Source: Misgurnus anguillicaudatus (taxonomy: Eukaryota; Chordata; Actinopteri; Cypriniformes; Cobitidae). From it: DNA of 64,000 nt. How positions within the stretch are numbered: position 1 is the first letter of the stretch; each line of letters begins with the position of its first letter. The notes beneath the pieces are model-generated. The model had not been told where the DNA came from and did no database searches. It worked only from the letters and a program-made list of their open reading frames with translations. The position numbers and the translations under genes were made by a program. Where the stretch lies: assembly GCF_027580225.2 (NCBI RefSeq), contig NC_073346.2:11620001-11684000 (forward strand), written 5' to 3'. Below, piece after piece: positions 43,145 to 55,997 of the stretch.

Positions 43145-44730
43145 GGCCCGGTTCCCCAAAACGTTCTTATCGCTAAGTAGTTCTTAACCTATTCCTTAAC
43201 CTCTCTCTTAACTCTATGGCACGGTTCCCAAAACGTTCGTACGCCAAGTATATCTTCTGTAAGTCACACTTTCGTAAGGTTGGTCTGGACCATTCGTAAG
43301 CTCTCTCTTAGCGTTGTTTGAGCTCAAAACGCTATCGCCGCAGTCTTTAGAAATCAGTGCAGCGCAGCACAAGTCATGGTATGCTGACAATGATTTTATG
43401 TTATGGACATTTTTAAGACTTATAATAAAATATGTTTGCAATGGATAGAGGACTATTTATGCAGTTGACTTTATTTGGTATCAGAACTAATGAATCAAAG
43501 ACGGCGCTGGTGTTTGTTCCTCATTTAAGTCTGTTCCCTCTATGTTTATAACGTTTTCATCACGTTATATTTATAATTTATTTAGAAAGATCAAAGATTT
43601 CAATTGGTTATACTAAAAAGCAATAATATCATGTATTCTATTACACAATTTATTAAATATTTCATATTTGACAGTTTTATGTCTTTTAACATATAGCCTG
43701 TCATTTTCTTTTCTTTTTTCTCTACTGTTTGTTTTAAAACTGTTATGTTTCCAAACATAATAAATATATATTATACATATAATATGATTCATACTGTAAA
43801 AATAATTGACTTGCAATCAAGAACAGTCAAGATACATTACATAAATGCACACATATACATCTCAGTAGCCATTAAAATTTCAATGTATATAAAGAATAAA
43901 CATATAATGTGATAAAAACGCGATAAAAAGACTAAACTAAAGGGAAACACAGGGGGAACAGACTTTCACACAACACCGGTAACCCCGTAACCGTTTAGTC
44001 CATGCCAATTTTTTTTTTATTCGGCAACACTTAAAACCTTTTGACAATTTGCCTGACGTGGCTAAATAAAAAAAATTGCCTCCCAAGACAACCCATTATG
44101 GAGCTGCTGGATCTTCTCAGACCATAATTCTGTATCTAATTCTCTCTCTCTCTCTCTGTTCATTGTAGATATTGCTTTTTATTGAAAACATTAAACAATG
44201 GCCACCAATACCTCATTAAACAGAAGTAACTGCAGCTGCTTGCCAATCAATTCTGATCGTAGTACATTACCATTATAAAAGGGTATGAAATATTTTTTTT
44301 TAAGTCGTTAAACCCATGTTTAACGTGGATGATTAGCGAGGATTACCCGGTTCGTCTACCCGTATTACTGACAATTTTATAATTCAATTAATAGTCTATA
44401 TTTGACGGATAACTTAAACTATGTTAAAATAAATGTTACTGGAATAATTTGAGTAATGTTTCATTTGTATAGAGCGTGTTGTCTTTCTTAACGCCGTAAT
44501 GCACCTTCGCGTGAAGTGTAGAATCGATCCCTGAGCGATCGATCGCAAATAATTCAGCACCTTCACTTGGGACAGCGACATTGTTACGTCGTACTTAGAG
44601 GCAGCGTGTTAAGAAGCTTCCTAAGAGACACTTCGGGGAACACACTTAGGAACATAAACAACTTTGCTAAGATATATCTTTTTGAGCCTTCTTAGCGTGC
44701 TAAGAGTGAGCGTTATCGGGGAACCGGGCC
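43145..44730. mobile_element. DNA transposon with GGGCCCGGTTCCCC termini
   Basis: Left GGGCCCGGTTCCCCAAAACG and right CGGGGAACCGGGCCC are inverted. A second, slightly diverged start (GGTTCCCAAAACGTTCGTACG) is at about 43222. The interior has no transposase motif. The target duplication is ambiguous because the end itself is palindromic. The 75- and 67-residue frames inside are unsupported. Confidence 0.65.
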
Positions 44731-45312
44731 CAGGTCTTTGCTGTAAGTTTTTAAAGATTCAACTGATTAAAACATTTTAGTTGAACGAACTATAAAGCTA
44801 GTTGAGCAAACATACTTTTTTATATTTGAGTCAAGTTTGGGCCAACTAAAAAACATCAATTCAGGTAACACTTTGAAGTCAGAAATTGAGTGAACGTAAA
44901 ATTTCTGTGCAACTAGTTACTAAAAAATAATTCATTGAGCCAACAATTTATTTTTGCTGGGTTGTTTCAACAAAAATGCTGTGTTGTTTTAACTTATTGT
45001 CGGTTCAAATAAACATTTTCTGGGTTAATTTAAACCAACAGCTGGGTTTGTCAATTTTTTACTTAATGGTTGGTTGATCATCAAAACTTTGGAAAAACTC
45101 TTTTAACTATTAAAAAAAAAATGCACTGTAATAGTCACAATTTTTCTAAAATTTGTAAAAATATGTTATTCAATTAATCAGCTTCTTGAGGTTTCACCCT
45201 CTTCTTGAGGTTTTTCTCTTCATTATTCAGTAAGTCATACATTTTAAGATTGAAAAATTATATTTTAATATTTTTGGTCTACAAAATGAATTTATACATT
45301 GAAGCATGCCTT
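44731..45312. other. Gene-free interval with decayed repeat text
   Basis: Repeated GTTGGTT / AACTTA / AACCAAC-type sequence suggests an old MITE (TGCTGGGTTGTTTCAAC, GGGTTAATTTAAACC). No coding frame. Confidence 0.4.
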
Positions 45313-45570
45313 CACACTCTCAAAAATAAAGATGCAACAAATGGTTTTTCACATCGATAAGAACCATTTTTTGTTCCACAAAAAACCTTTCAGTCAAAGG
45401 GTCTTTAAAGAACCATTTCTTTTATACTTTTTTATAATCTGAAGAAACTTTTTTCCCCACAAATAAGCTTTTGTGAAACAGAAAGGTTTTAAAGTTTTTT
45501 TTTTAATAGAAACATTCAACCAAAAATAGTTCTTCTATGGCATTGTAAAGCACCTTTATTTTTATTGTGT
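45313..45570. mobile_element. MITE of the CACTCT(T/C)AAAAAT family
   Basis: The left end CACTCTCAAAAATAAAG and interior TTCAACCAAAAATAGTTC, GCATTGTAAAGCACC match the element at 24098-24495. The right end is TTTATTTTTATTGTG. It lies about 100 bp past the stop of GPCR copy 2 and contains minus-strand AATAAA. Confidence 0.65.
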
Positions 45571-45672
45571 AGATTTTTTAATGTTAAAAAAAACATATTA
45601 GCTGAAGTGACCCTACACATCTGAATATACAGTAATAATGAATCGTATTGAATGTGATGTTTTACAAAATGA

Positions 45673-46776
45673 TTAATTTCCATGTACAAAAAAAGAAGTA
45701 AAAGAGTGCATTTTTTCAGACAATTTCTGCGCATTGAGCTGGCCTATACTCTCCAGATATAGCACTGGCATAATGACACAGCCTGACATTGATAAACACA
45801 CTGCAAGAAAGCTAAAAACACAGTAGAACAGTTGATTGTTACTCAATTGCATATTGTTTCCAATTACGAATATAACTGCTGGTGGAAGATAAACAGCGAA
45901 AGTCATAACAAAACTGCTAATGATGGTCCGCATCGCTCTTTTCTTTTGTGGATGTACAGTGTTCCTCCCTGAGGGATCTTTTTTACGCAGTGCACAAAAA
46001 ACAGATATATCACAAAAACCAATGACAGGCAGGGCAAAAAGCAAAGGTACAGATGAAATAACTGTCGTAAACATCCAAGGATTTGATGCTACAAGATATC
46101 CAAGGCAGATTATAAACGACCAGAGCATCGTGGCAATCGTCTTTCTAATCATGTCCGTTCTCTTGTTGGTCCTGTAGAAGATGGGATGAACTACAGCAAA
46201 ATAATAATCTCCACATACACAAGCCATGAAGAGAGGTCTGCCATATAGAGATATTGCATATATAAAGTTACAGACCTGTGTTAATGCCGTATCGTTCCAA
46301 ACCGTGTAGTTAGTAACATTAAAAGGAAGAAAAGTTAGGAATATGAGATCATTAATGGTCAGATTCAACACAAAAAAGTCATTTGTGTTTTTTTGTAATC
46401 TTTGACAGAGTTCCCGTAGTACCATCAGTGTCGCTGAGAGACCAAACAGGAAACAAAATGTAGAATAACCGATCCATAACTTTATGCGTATCGGCTGTTC
46501 AATGCAGATCAAAAAATAGTTCGGATTCTGGCTGTGATTCAAGAAATCTGAAGAATTCTCGAATGAAGTCCTCGTCTCTGCTGGCATTTTTAATTCATGA
46601 ATCTCCTAAACTGAATGAGGAAAACATGCCAGAAAAATTGAATGTGTTATATTATTAATATTTTAAAAATGGTCAAGTTTAACTGCTTTTGATCTCTTTT
46701 CAGTTCTAAAGTACAGGATAAGACTAACATGCTGATTGCAGAACAGAAATCATTGTAATATAATATTTGTCTTACC
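45673..46776 (-). CDS. Atypical rhodopsin-like GPCR, copy 2
   Basis: A 304-residue seven-transmembrane receptor in one exon; ATG at 46587. The noncoding part of this exon begins at 46610 after TTTTCCTCATTCAG. The 5' exon ends at 46776 (ATGAG|GTAAGAC), leaving a 165-bp intron. That ATG would give only a six-codon upstream frame before a stop, so the start is the exon-2 ATG. Sequons: N11 (NSS), N17 (NHS). TM2 aspartate D80; CNF before TM3; GDYYFAVVHPI at 126-136 in place of DRY; loop 3 RKKDPSGRNTVHPQKKRAM; TM6 VYLPP; TM7 IMPVLYLESIGQL in place of NPxxY. The cytoplasmic tail is only about 25 residues and has no palmitoylation cysteine. The third intracellular loop is almost identical to that in copies 1 and 3. 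Ligand and partner unknown. Confidence 0.9.
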
Positions 46777-46789
46777 TCATTGGAAATAA

Positions 46790-47249
46790 TCGGGCTTTGA
46801 ATAGTGAGCTGCAGACTCCCACATGTGTATATAGCCCTACAAGTTTTGCATATTGACCTATTCATCACTAGAAAAATAAACCACACAGTATTTTTTTTTT
46901 TTTTAATTTACAGTATTATTCAAAGGACCAGCTTTATTTTTTATCAAAAGTTTAATGATCATCCATATTTATTTTTTGCCCCTTTATTAACACACAATCT
47001 GAAAATACAGGACATATGTACACAAACAAAATTTAAATAAACCCACAATTTTCAGAACAAAATGGCTTCTTTAGGTAAAAGTAATGTAATGTTCACAATG
47101 GTTTTTTAATGCAAAATCACTGAGTAGGACTTTGGGATGTTAAGCTCCAAAATGGTCAAACAATACAGTAAATATTGCTTATTAGACTTTACGTGATACA
47201 CATGAAACCTACTGTAAGGTTTTTGTTTAGTTTCCTGCGTTTGTGGTGT
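46790..47249. other. Upstream region of GPCR copy 2; no other gene
   Basis: AT-rich and non-coding. Presumably holds the minus-strand promoter of copy 2. A poly-T run lies at about 46891-46905. Confidence 0.35.
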
Positions 47250-47459
47250 ACACTGTAAAAAATTAGCTGTAATTATGCAGCTGGTTGCCAGTAACTTACT
47301 GTAGAAGATAAAGACTGAAAATGTTTCATGTTCATTTAACTTTAAACAAACTGTTGCCAGTAAATAACATAAAATGTAAAATCTACAGTAAGTTACTGGC
47401 AGCTAGTTGCCAGTAATACCCAGTAATACTGTAATTTCTACAGAATTTTTTTACAGTGT
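47250..47459. mobile_element. MITE of the ACTGTAAAAA family, single copy
   Basis: ACACTGTAAAAAATT at the left and TTTTTTTACAGTGTA at the right are inverted, with inner CAGCTGGTTGCCAGTAAC and its inverse GTTACTGGCAGC. About 210 bp, non-coding. Confidence 0.75.
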
Positions 47460-47953
47460 AGCACTTCTGGACATATGCAACTGAATTTTTTGAATGTTTT
47501 GAATTTGTAATTTTGTAAGATTGTTTATGAGAAAAAGATTTTTCCACGCTCTTGAACGTTCAGACAAACCAGCTAAGTATATTAAAAAGTGTATATATTA
47601 GATTGTATGTGTTTTACACTGGACCGTGACACTGTGGTTATGCAATGTGCTGTGTGGGCCGTTTACGTTTATCTTTTATTTGGAATGAAATCATTCTGAT
47701 TGATAAATCCTATTGTAGAGTTTAGATAAACACTTAATAATGTGATCGGATTGATATATGGCACAGGCTTCAAATAAATTTTTCTCATTTGATATCCGCA
47801 CATTGCACAAATATAGTTTCGCACTGTTTCAAGATACACATACAAGATATCCTCCTAAAATCGCTGTGCATCTATTTAATGTCATAATTAATAAACGACA
47901 AGCACACTGAGCTTTGTGCCACGCTGATTATTAAGCAGCAGCAAAAATTCCTA

Positions 47954-48869
47954 CCGTACTTTCCGGACTATAAACCGCACCGGAGTATAAGCCGCATCAT
48001 TAAAAAATGCATCATTAAGACGAAATAACATGTATAAGTCACAATGGACTATACGTCGTGTTTATTTAGAAAATTATTTCACAAAATCCAAGCCGAAGAA
48101 CAGACATTTCAGGGCTCAACGCAAATAATTTTTTATACTGGCTTGGTTGGGCAAGTGGTTCATGTTTTTACTTGCCCTGCCAAAATTTTTACTGACGCCA
48201 ATAAAAAATATCAGTATTTAAAAATAATAATTCAAAAATCAAATATAATTGTAAAGGTTCCCAACTTTTCTGCTTTACCTGTAAACTGACCGCAAACTGT
48301 GCAAAATATTGCATCGTTTCTTTCGTCGTGTTTTACCCAAGTAAATGTCTGCTTCCAAGATGTTAAATAATATACATTGGTGAATATATATTTTAATGAC
48401 TGGGGGTGAAGCACTGGCCCGATCAGGCAAGTGACAATACTTTTAACTGTCCCGAATCTCTCACGCTTGCCCCGGGCCACCGGGCAGTCCTTTATGTTGA
48501 GCATTTAATCTGGAAAGACAAGTTATTCAACTAAACAATAGCAGACAGAACAGAAGAATGAATAGATGTCTGTATGTTAAAGTAATATTATCAGTTATTT
48601 ACACGATAAACCATAGCATACAGAACTTACCTGAACAAGCCAACTAGCGTGAAGTTCGCATACTCGTCATTCCACATTACAGAATCCATTGAATTACATA
48701 AATACAGAAGCAGCATATGGCAGACTCTCACGGCTGTAGATGGTAATGTTGTCTCTTGCCTCATAAATGTCAAAATTAATTCATACTGACTTACTAGGCA
48801 CACCTGACTGTAAGACGCAGCACCAGCCAAATTATGAAAAAAACGCGGCTTATAGACCAAAAAATACGG
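47954..48869. mobile_element. TA-flanked element (CCGTACTTTCCGGACTATA)
   Basis: The left end CCGTACTTTCCGGACTATAA and right end TTATAGACCAAAAAATACGG are imperfect inverted repeats flanked by TA. The subterminal ACCGCACCGGAGTATAAGCC and GCGGCTTATAG are typical of a common fish repeat. A second inverted-repeat fragment (GGGCTCAAC at 48112 and GTTGAGC at about 48497) lies inside. No transposase. Confidence 0.6.
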
Positions 48870-49517
48870 TATTCATGTGTGCCCAAAATCGGTGTTTGAC
48901 CTCACGTGGTGCTGCAAGGACCATCCGCGCAAATGAAACACACGCTTTTATGGATCAGAGTATAAATCATGGACTGACTGGACAACGCTGTCTCATATTA
49001 CTTTACAGAGGATTGGAAGGAGATTAGGAAAATTTAAGAATGACAAGACTTGTCTTCAACAACAAAAGCTTTTACATTTTTTGCGTCATACGTCATTATG
49101 TCGATTCTATGTCATTGCACATGCACATATTCTCCACACTCCAGTCCAGTAGGTGGCGGAAATGCATCTTTAAGTGGGTTTGCCAACCGCCATTTAAAAA
49201 AAAAGAAGATGATTGCACATGGACAGAGCGTCCCAGTTTCAGTTATCAATTCGATCAAGTGTTTAACTTTACTTTTGAGTGGATTACAAAAGGTATAAAC
49301 CACTCCTCTCACACCGATTTGATTTTTAATCGGTTTGGCTTTTTTAAATCTGACTGAGGTGTTTACATGGATCATTTTCATTTGAATTGAGCATTGAAAC
49401 CGACTTCAATTGTCCATGTAAACGCAGCTACTAATTAAACAACCCTGTAACCCTGTTACTTAATGAAGCTAGTCTTTCTGGTTTTGCTGGTCTTAGCTGA
49501 TTTAAGATGATCTAGCT

Positions 49518-49670
49518 CAGGGATGGGCAACTTCGGTCCTGGGGGGCCGGTGTCCTGCAGAGTTTAGCTCCAACTTGCCTCAGCACAGGCTGCTTCAGGT
49601 GTGTTTAATTATGGTTGGGGCTAAACTCTGCAGGACACCGGCCCTCCAGGACCGAAGTTGCCCATCCTTA
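49518..49670. mobile_element. hAT MITE with perfect 8-bp TSD
   Basis: CAGGGATGGGCAACTTCGG and its inverse CCGAAGTTGCCCATCCTTA bound a 153-bp palindromic element with a second inner repeat (CCGGTGTCCTGCAGAGTTTA). ATCTAGCT flanks both sides exactly (49510-49517, 49671-49678). Confidence 0.9.
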
Positions 49671-49879
49671 ATCTAGCTGGACTCCCTGCCTGATCAAGTT
49701 GGTGCTCAGCTGGTTTAGCTTGGAAGTGTACTTATAGGATGTTTTGGATGTGTAATGTGGACATGCACAGTAAGTTGAAGTTTGTCCACACTGTCTCATG
49801 TCTGTTTTTTAATAATATAACATGGTGTCAATAGAGGACTTTCCACGTTATCCAAGTGGTGACACCAGCTCAGTGAGAA

Positions 49880-51470
49880 CAAGAGTTTGTAAGTGAAGTT
49901 TTGGGGAAAACAAACAGTATTGAGTGGCTGACCGGCACTTATAAGTTCTGTCTGGCTTATTGTTTATACATTTCGACTTTGATGATTTTGGCAGCTGGCC
50001 AAATTGGATTAGACGGGAGATTCCGTATAGCAGCGGGGATCAGTGAAAGAAGCGAGAAATATTTTGTCACTTCACTTATCTACACAATGGGAGATAAAGC
50101 TGATGATATCATGTGCACACTGGCTTTCTCTGAAGAAAACAGGAATAAATATGACAAAGTTCGAGAAACACTTAGTTTATAAACACTAGAGGCTAAATTT
50201 AACAAGAGGTGCCAAGAACCGATTGAGTCTGCTGAAATGCTCATTACTGGAGTTTATAAATTAGCAGAAAATTCCCAGTACGGAGTCATTCAAGAGGAAA
50301 TGATTCGAGACTGGCTGGTAGTTGGAATAAGCGATCATGGACTGTCAGAGAGACTACAGCTTGACCCGAGCTCACACTCAGTAAAGCCATCGCAAAGATA
50401 AGACCAAATCAAGAAATAAAAAAGCAGCAGACAATCTTAAGACAAGCACATGGTGACTCAAATGAAGCAAAAATAGACATGCTAAAATACAAAGTAAAAC
50501 GAAAATGTGCACATATAGGATTACAAAGACAAACAGACAAGATACAATGAGGCCAAAAAGGATGTGGCAGATGTGGAAACCCACAAGCACACTTACTGAT
50601 CAACTGTCCAGCGAGGGAGGCAGATTGTAGGAAGTGCAAGAAAAGGGCGCTTTGCAGAAGTCTTCAAAACAAAGAAAAGACTGGACGAAAAAATATCTTG
50701 ATGAAAAGTCAGAGAGCATTGAGTCTGTGTTCTTGGGAGTATTAAAAACATGAAAATTTGTTTGATCTCTGGGAAAGTCCATTGCAGTGAACGTCAAGCA
50801 AGTTCTTTTCAAACTGGACACAGGAGCAGCAAAAAAGAGCCATCACAGAAAGCATGTACTCAAAGAGCAGCCACTGTGACCTTAGCCCGCCGAATAAAAA
50901 GCTGTGTGGACCAAGCGACATTAAAATACAGGAGAAAGGGAAGTTTGAAGTGCCCATTGAATAAGCAACAGATTGGTGTTCAAGTATGATGATATTGCTG
51001 AAACCAAATGGCAAGATTCGAATCTGTGTTGATTTAACACTTCTGAATAACAATGTCTGCAGAGAAAGACATTTTCTTCCTGCAGTTGACGAAACACTAG
51101 CTAAACTGTAAGGCGCTACATTGTTTGCTAAACTGGATGCTACTACTGGATTCTGGCAGATTCCTTGGCATAAACATTCGGCCAGACTCACACCTTCATT
51201 ATGCCTTATGGAACATGCTGTTTTCACCGCTTTCCATTTGGCATTTCCTCAGCACCTGAACACTTTCAGAAACAATTGCCACAGCTGCCCGAGGGCCTGG
51301 AGGGCACTGATGGCATCCTAGTGTCCAGGGTATACATGCAAAGAACATGATACAAGGCTTCTCAAGGTGCTGAACCGCCTGAAACAGAAATGTTTGACAC
51401 TAACCAAACAATGCCAATTTGCAGTGCCTCAAGTTTGGTTCTTAGACAGAGTCTGCACCAGACCATAACT
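49880..51470 (+). pseudogene. Degenerate Ty3/Gypsy gag-pol relic
   Basis: Plus-strand remnants occur in the expected order. A gag-like frame is at 49901-50182. A zinc-knuckle region is at about 50560-50640 (CGRCGNPQ, then CRKCKKR) and a pol fragment follows. The RT motif region is at about 50990-51230 (KPNGKIRICVDL, HFLPAVDETLAKL, FAKLDATTGFWQI). Stops and frameshifts separate every part, and the catalytic YxDD region is not readable. The LTRs were not found. Described as a retrotransposon fossil only. Confidence 0.75.
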
Positions 51471-52584
51471 AACAGGGGGGCATGCGGCTTCCAACAGGGG
51501 GGGGCACACAATCAGCATCACGGATGAGGAGGAACATCAAAACTACTCTGCCAGTGAGTCTACACTGAAACTAACATGGCTAAACCTCAAGACTTTCAAA
51601 AGAAAAGAAAAAAGATTTGAAGGTGAAAGAGGTGAAGTAGTACAACAAAGGCCACAGAGCACAAGCTATACAGACGGGGTAATCAGTCTGGATTAAAAAT
51701 GTTGTAAATCCAGGCAAAGTCCTTGTAACTCGTTTTTGGAGATTAAGCATAGTTATGCAATGTTAGGCCCCGCAAAATTAAGGAGAACTCACAAACGTGT
51801 TACTCAAAAATGATTCTTCCGTACACAGGGAAATCCTCCGTAGAAAACATGTTACTAAACAAAAAATACTCACTGATATGAGAAAAGGATAATGAAAGGA
51901 AAAGCCGTCGTAGCATCAGACTTTCACATACATGTGGTGTTAAAACTAAAAATGTCCACTCTTTTGCGCATACACACATCTACAAAAGTATATACAACAA
52001 CAAAGCAAAGGCACATTGCTCTTAAAGTAGCCACGCCACTCTTAAAGGGGTAACACCACTCCACTCATTACATCCTGCTGATACTCCACGTTCCTACATT
52101 GTAGAAGGGAAGAACAGTAGTCTGAGAAGACATCATTCTTATCTGAAACAGTTTATTTACAGTAAAGACAGATTAAAGGTCACGTTCTTTCATTCTGATC
52201 CAATTTTTAAACCCTAGTTACTGTGCAATGTGCTATAATATCATAAATAATACCTGTAAAATGATAAAGCTCAAAGTTCACTGCCAGGCGATATATTTTC
52301 TTTAACAGAATTCCCCTTTCAAAGGCTACAGCGAACGGCCGGTTTGGACTACAGCCCTCTACTTCCTGCTTTAATGATGTCCCTAGAACAGTTTTTTGAC
52401 TAAACTCCGCCCACAGGAATACGTCAGTCACCAGCTAAGCTAACGGCAAGCTAAGCTGCTATTGAATCACAACACACTTAACAATACAATCAGAACTCAT
52501 TACGTATTTCTGAAGGAGGGACTTCATAGAACTAAGAAGACATCAGCCCGTTTTGAGGACAGTGAAAACAGCGATATAGAGATA
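51471..52584. other. Gene-free interval
   Basis: Runs of G (AACAGGGGGG at about 51470-51500) and AT-rich text without a supported gene. The 74-residue frame at 52207-52431 has no family motif. Confidence 0.35.
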
Positions 52585-53473
52585 CCGTAAAACTTCAAAT
52601 AATAGCCCGGGCTTTTATTTTCCCAAACCTATCATCACACCAGGCGTCTAAAAGAGACAGGTGTCTATAAGAGACAGGCTTTTAATTTAATTGTTCCAGC
52701 ATGACAGCAGGAGGTTACCACATATTATGTTTTATTTTTAATTTGAATGTGTTTAACAAATTAGTTCGTGTAATAACAATAGTCTTAAATTATTGGCAGT
52801 ATAAATAAAGCAAACAATGATATGTTTTTTTATTGGTTGTTGCGTGAAATCTTACCCAGATACAACAGTGCTATTTTCTGATTGGCTATTGTGTAGCCTC
52901 TTTCTTTTTTTTTGTATTGGCTCGCTCGACTAGAACTCTAGGGAAGACGGGCTTGATAGAAAGAGAGAGCAGTGCAGCCAGATACATTTTAGGTGCTGCA
53001 GCATATTAAATATGATAAATAGTGTTTCCGCGTGAGAAATACAATGTGTGGCGGGAGTGCATGCATGACAAAAGACTGAAAGCCCGGCTATTATCAGCGG
53101 CCCCAAAACACTACCGGCCCACCGGGAAAAGTACTGACTCCCTCGATTGCCACTTCGCTACTGTCATCAACACCTCAATTCTGGCGACGAAGCTTGTTGT
53201 GTTGTCATAGTGATGAGTAAAGCAACGACTGCGTCTGTCACGTGACATCTACCGGTAAGCAAAAAAAACTTTAGCGTGTTCAATCTGCACCATAGAACTG
53301 TCTTAAACAGACTATCTGACGGGTTTTAAAAGATTAAATACAACCCGAAACTAAAAAACAGACCAGGCCTTTATTTGAGACAGGCGTTTATTTACCCAAA
53401 CCTGTCGTCACACCAGGCGTCTAAAAGAGACAGGCGTCTATTTGGGACTCGGCTATTATTTGAAGTTTTACGG
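52585..53473. mobile_element. TA-flanked transposon (CCGTAAAACTTCAAATAA)
   Basis: The left end CCGTAAAACTTCAAATAATA and the right end are exact inverted repeats, flanked by TA on both sides. Subterminal blocks (CACACCAGGCGTCTAAAAGA) occur near both ends but in the same orientation. The middle (52820-53165) is a relic of the hAT element at 18502-21377. Confidence 0.75.
52820..53165. mobile_element. hAT relic, partner of 18502-21377
   Basis: Matches 20060-20134 joined to 21100-21377: TTTTTATTGGTTGTTGCG, CTGATTGGCTATTG, GACGGGCTTGATAG, CACTACCGGCCCAC and the hAT right end ATTGCCACTTCGCTACTG. The left end is missing. It lacks the 965-bp palindromic insertion. Confidence 0.75.
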
Positions 53474-53799
53474 TAAGTAAATTGTGTGAAAAATACAGTT
53501 TTTTTTACACATGAAACATGAACATATGTTATATTTCGCACTGTACACAAAATCAAAGCTTTAAAAACACAGAAAGAACGGGACCTTTAAGGAGCAGAGG
53601 GGGTAGGATGATCAGACCACAATTAAGACTAAACCTTTGGAATATTGACTAGTTGCTGTCCATTCCCATGTTATTTCCTGTTATTTTCTGACAGTGTATG
53701 GCCAACCCCTCTGTGAGCTGAGCAGCCTGTCCAAGCTGGATAAACTTGTAAAGCAATCACCCCAGCTGACAGTCAGCTTGTCCAGGCAACCATACCTTA

Positions 53800-53965
53800 T
53801 ATTAACTAAGACTTCATTATCTAAAACCAAAATATTGCTGGTCTTGAAAATAATAATAGAATGAAGTACAGCAGATAAACTCTCAGGTAAAAGCCACGAA
53901 GTGAGGTCTGCTAGACAAGGCAAAATGTGAAGTTAACAATCCATTCAAACTAGATATTGCACTCT
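53800..53965 (-). pseudogene. Relic of the GPCR family (TM3 segment)
   Basis: Minus-strand sequence corresponds to the TM3/ICL2 part of the receptors. The nucleotide blocks AGAATGAAGTACAGCA, AAGCCACGAAGTGAGGTCTG and AATGTGAAGTTAACAATCCA line up with copy 1 at about 22215-22305. The translated residue AVLHSIII stands for AVLHPIIY. Stops and lost codons break the frame. It sits about 2 kb downstream of copy 3 on the same strand. Confidence 0.7.
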
Positions 53966-55227
53966 AAAAAACAAATTGTTTTTAGCCCAATGGCTAGACA
54001 AATCAAGGACAGAACACACGCTGGGGCTAACTTGACCCATTAAGTTGGGTTGTTAATTTTAACTAAGCAAATGGGTTGTTTTTTAAAACATGGTCCCATT
54101 TTTATTTAAACATTGGGTTAATTTTACTTAATTTTGACTATTTACTATTTTGGACTATTTATTTATTTATTCTTAATTTAATTTAATTTATTTAATTTTG
54201 TGATTTTATTGCAGATGTCAAATACACCACATTAAAAACACATGCAAACGTGGTACCCCGTGTTTTTTTTTATTAATAACATTACATGTGCTATAATACA
54301 GAGCAAGACACCTAACCCCAGCTGCTCCGGAAGAGCTTGGCTGACACCGCCGTCAGTATATGAGTGAGTGAGTGAGTGATTGAGTGAGTGAGTGAGTGCG
54401 TGAATGGATGAATGTGAGGCAACTTGTTAAGCGCTTAGGACGGCCATAGGTCTGTTAAAAGCGCTAAATGAATGCAGTCCATTTACCATTTACCTCAATC
54501 AAAAATATCTAAGAACTTAATCACAATAAAAATAAATGTAAAAACCTTTATTTCACCAGAAAAAAACTAACTTTTAGTATATCCTCTTGAAAAGTGCTGA
54601 CTGGAGTCTGTCCCGATGATGGTCCAAAATGCCCACGACAGGTAACTTAACAGTGGGGTTGATTTGATTCAGCACAAAGTAAAAAGTTGAGGTGCAGGAT
54701 AAGCAATTTTAACTTTTTACCTGAACACAACAAGATGTTCAGAAATGTTCTGTGAGAGCTGCTTAAGTGGTTTATGCAACGGTTATTTTTTTAATTATCT
54801 GAAAAAGCAGATTATGTGTGTTTACATGACATTAATCGCATCATAATTCACGTCTTCCTTAATTGCAACATGTCATTTGCTTAGGTTTTTATAGGCTATG
54901 GAGTAAAAACCTCACGCAAATCATATATTTATGATAAAAATGTTGATTAAATGAAGCGTATTAAACATCCAAAACATTCACTCCTGAAGTGAATTCAAAT
55001 AGCACCACACACTGAGTTAATCTGACCCAGGATTTGGGTTAATGCGTTACGGGAGGGGTGCATTAATTCAAGTGTCAGTGAAAACAATCCAAATATTAAC
55101 CCAATGATTGGGTCCCACAAAACTACTCAAATAACTACCCAAGACTGAAAAAATAACCCAATTAAACGACCCAAAAGGCTCAACCCAGCGTTAGGGTAGA
55201 AAAAATAACCCAGGATTTTGGTGTACA
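53962..55227. mobile_element. Old repeat with AACCCA-rich ends, hosting a SINE
   Basis: ACTCTAAAAAACAAATTG and GGGTTGTT-type text at the left, AACCCAATTAAACGACCC and AACCCAGGATTTTGGTGT at the right, suggest an inverted-repeat element. Exact termini are not resolved. A SINE fragment (54300-54495) lies inside. Confidence 0.4.
54300..54495 (+). mobile_element. 5'-truncated tRNA-SINE with GTGA expansion
   Basis: Matches the 3' part of the SINE at 12319-12585 (GAGCAAGACACCTAACCCC, GCTGACACCGCCGT, GCGCTAAATGAATGCAG). The internal GTGAGTGA element has expanded to about ten units. Confidence 0.75.
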
Positions 55228-55997
55228 GGTAGTTTATTAATGCATACTACAGATAATCACTCAATTTGAATTATAAGGAAAAAAACAGTAAAAAAGTATG
55301 GTATGTGTTTAAGCAAACAATGTCTGGAAGTGCACTCAATATCAACAAGGGCTTCATGCCTTATGTTGACACTGAACTTTTGCATCTAATTTGAGCAGCA
55401 GTAAAGCTTGACTGATGGTCACTTCTATATTTATTTTATAGGCTATAATATTTGTACAGCACAAAAACATCACATTACTTCACCTCGCTATTTTGAATAT
55501 GTGTTTTTACTACAGTAAAATGAAAAAGCATAAAGCTTAAATTGTTTTTAAACAAAGCATAAAGCACGACATGTCTTGACACAGAATTTATCCAATTTTA
55601 ATGTACTGTAGAAGCATTAAAGAACATAAGATAATCTCTCTTAAACAAAAGTTAGTAAATCATGTAAAATTAACCTGAATTGTTTAACTAGGCAACTGTA
55701 CACATAGGGACTATCAGATAGTATCAGAACAGCAACAATCAGATACTTTTCATAATAGATCTGATAACTCGCAGAAGAATTATTTTCACACAAAATTTCA
55801 AATCATTATAGTACACCAATAAATTTTAGGTTGGTTTAACCCATGGTTGGGAAAATACTGGATTGCCTTTGCTGAGCTGTTGTTACAATGAAACAATTAT
55901 TTATAGTCCATCAGTTGGTTCTATCCAGTGTTTATTCAACTACGGGTCAACACATCCCACCATTTTTAACAGTGTGACATACAGAAGAATATGAAGT
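55228..55997. other. 3' flank of GPCR copy 3; no gene
   Basis: AT-rich and non-coding. TTTATT at 55929 and about 55899 give minus-strand AATAAA candidates for copy 3. Confidence 0.4.

Noticed and set aside
50742..51227. 161-codon minus-strand frame
   Set aside because: It is antisense to the Ty3/Gypsy pol relic, whose RT motifs read on the plus strand.
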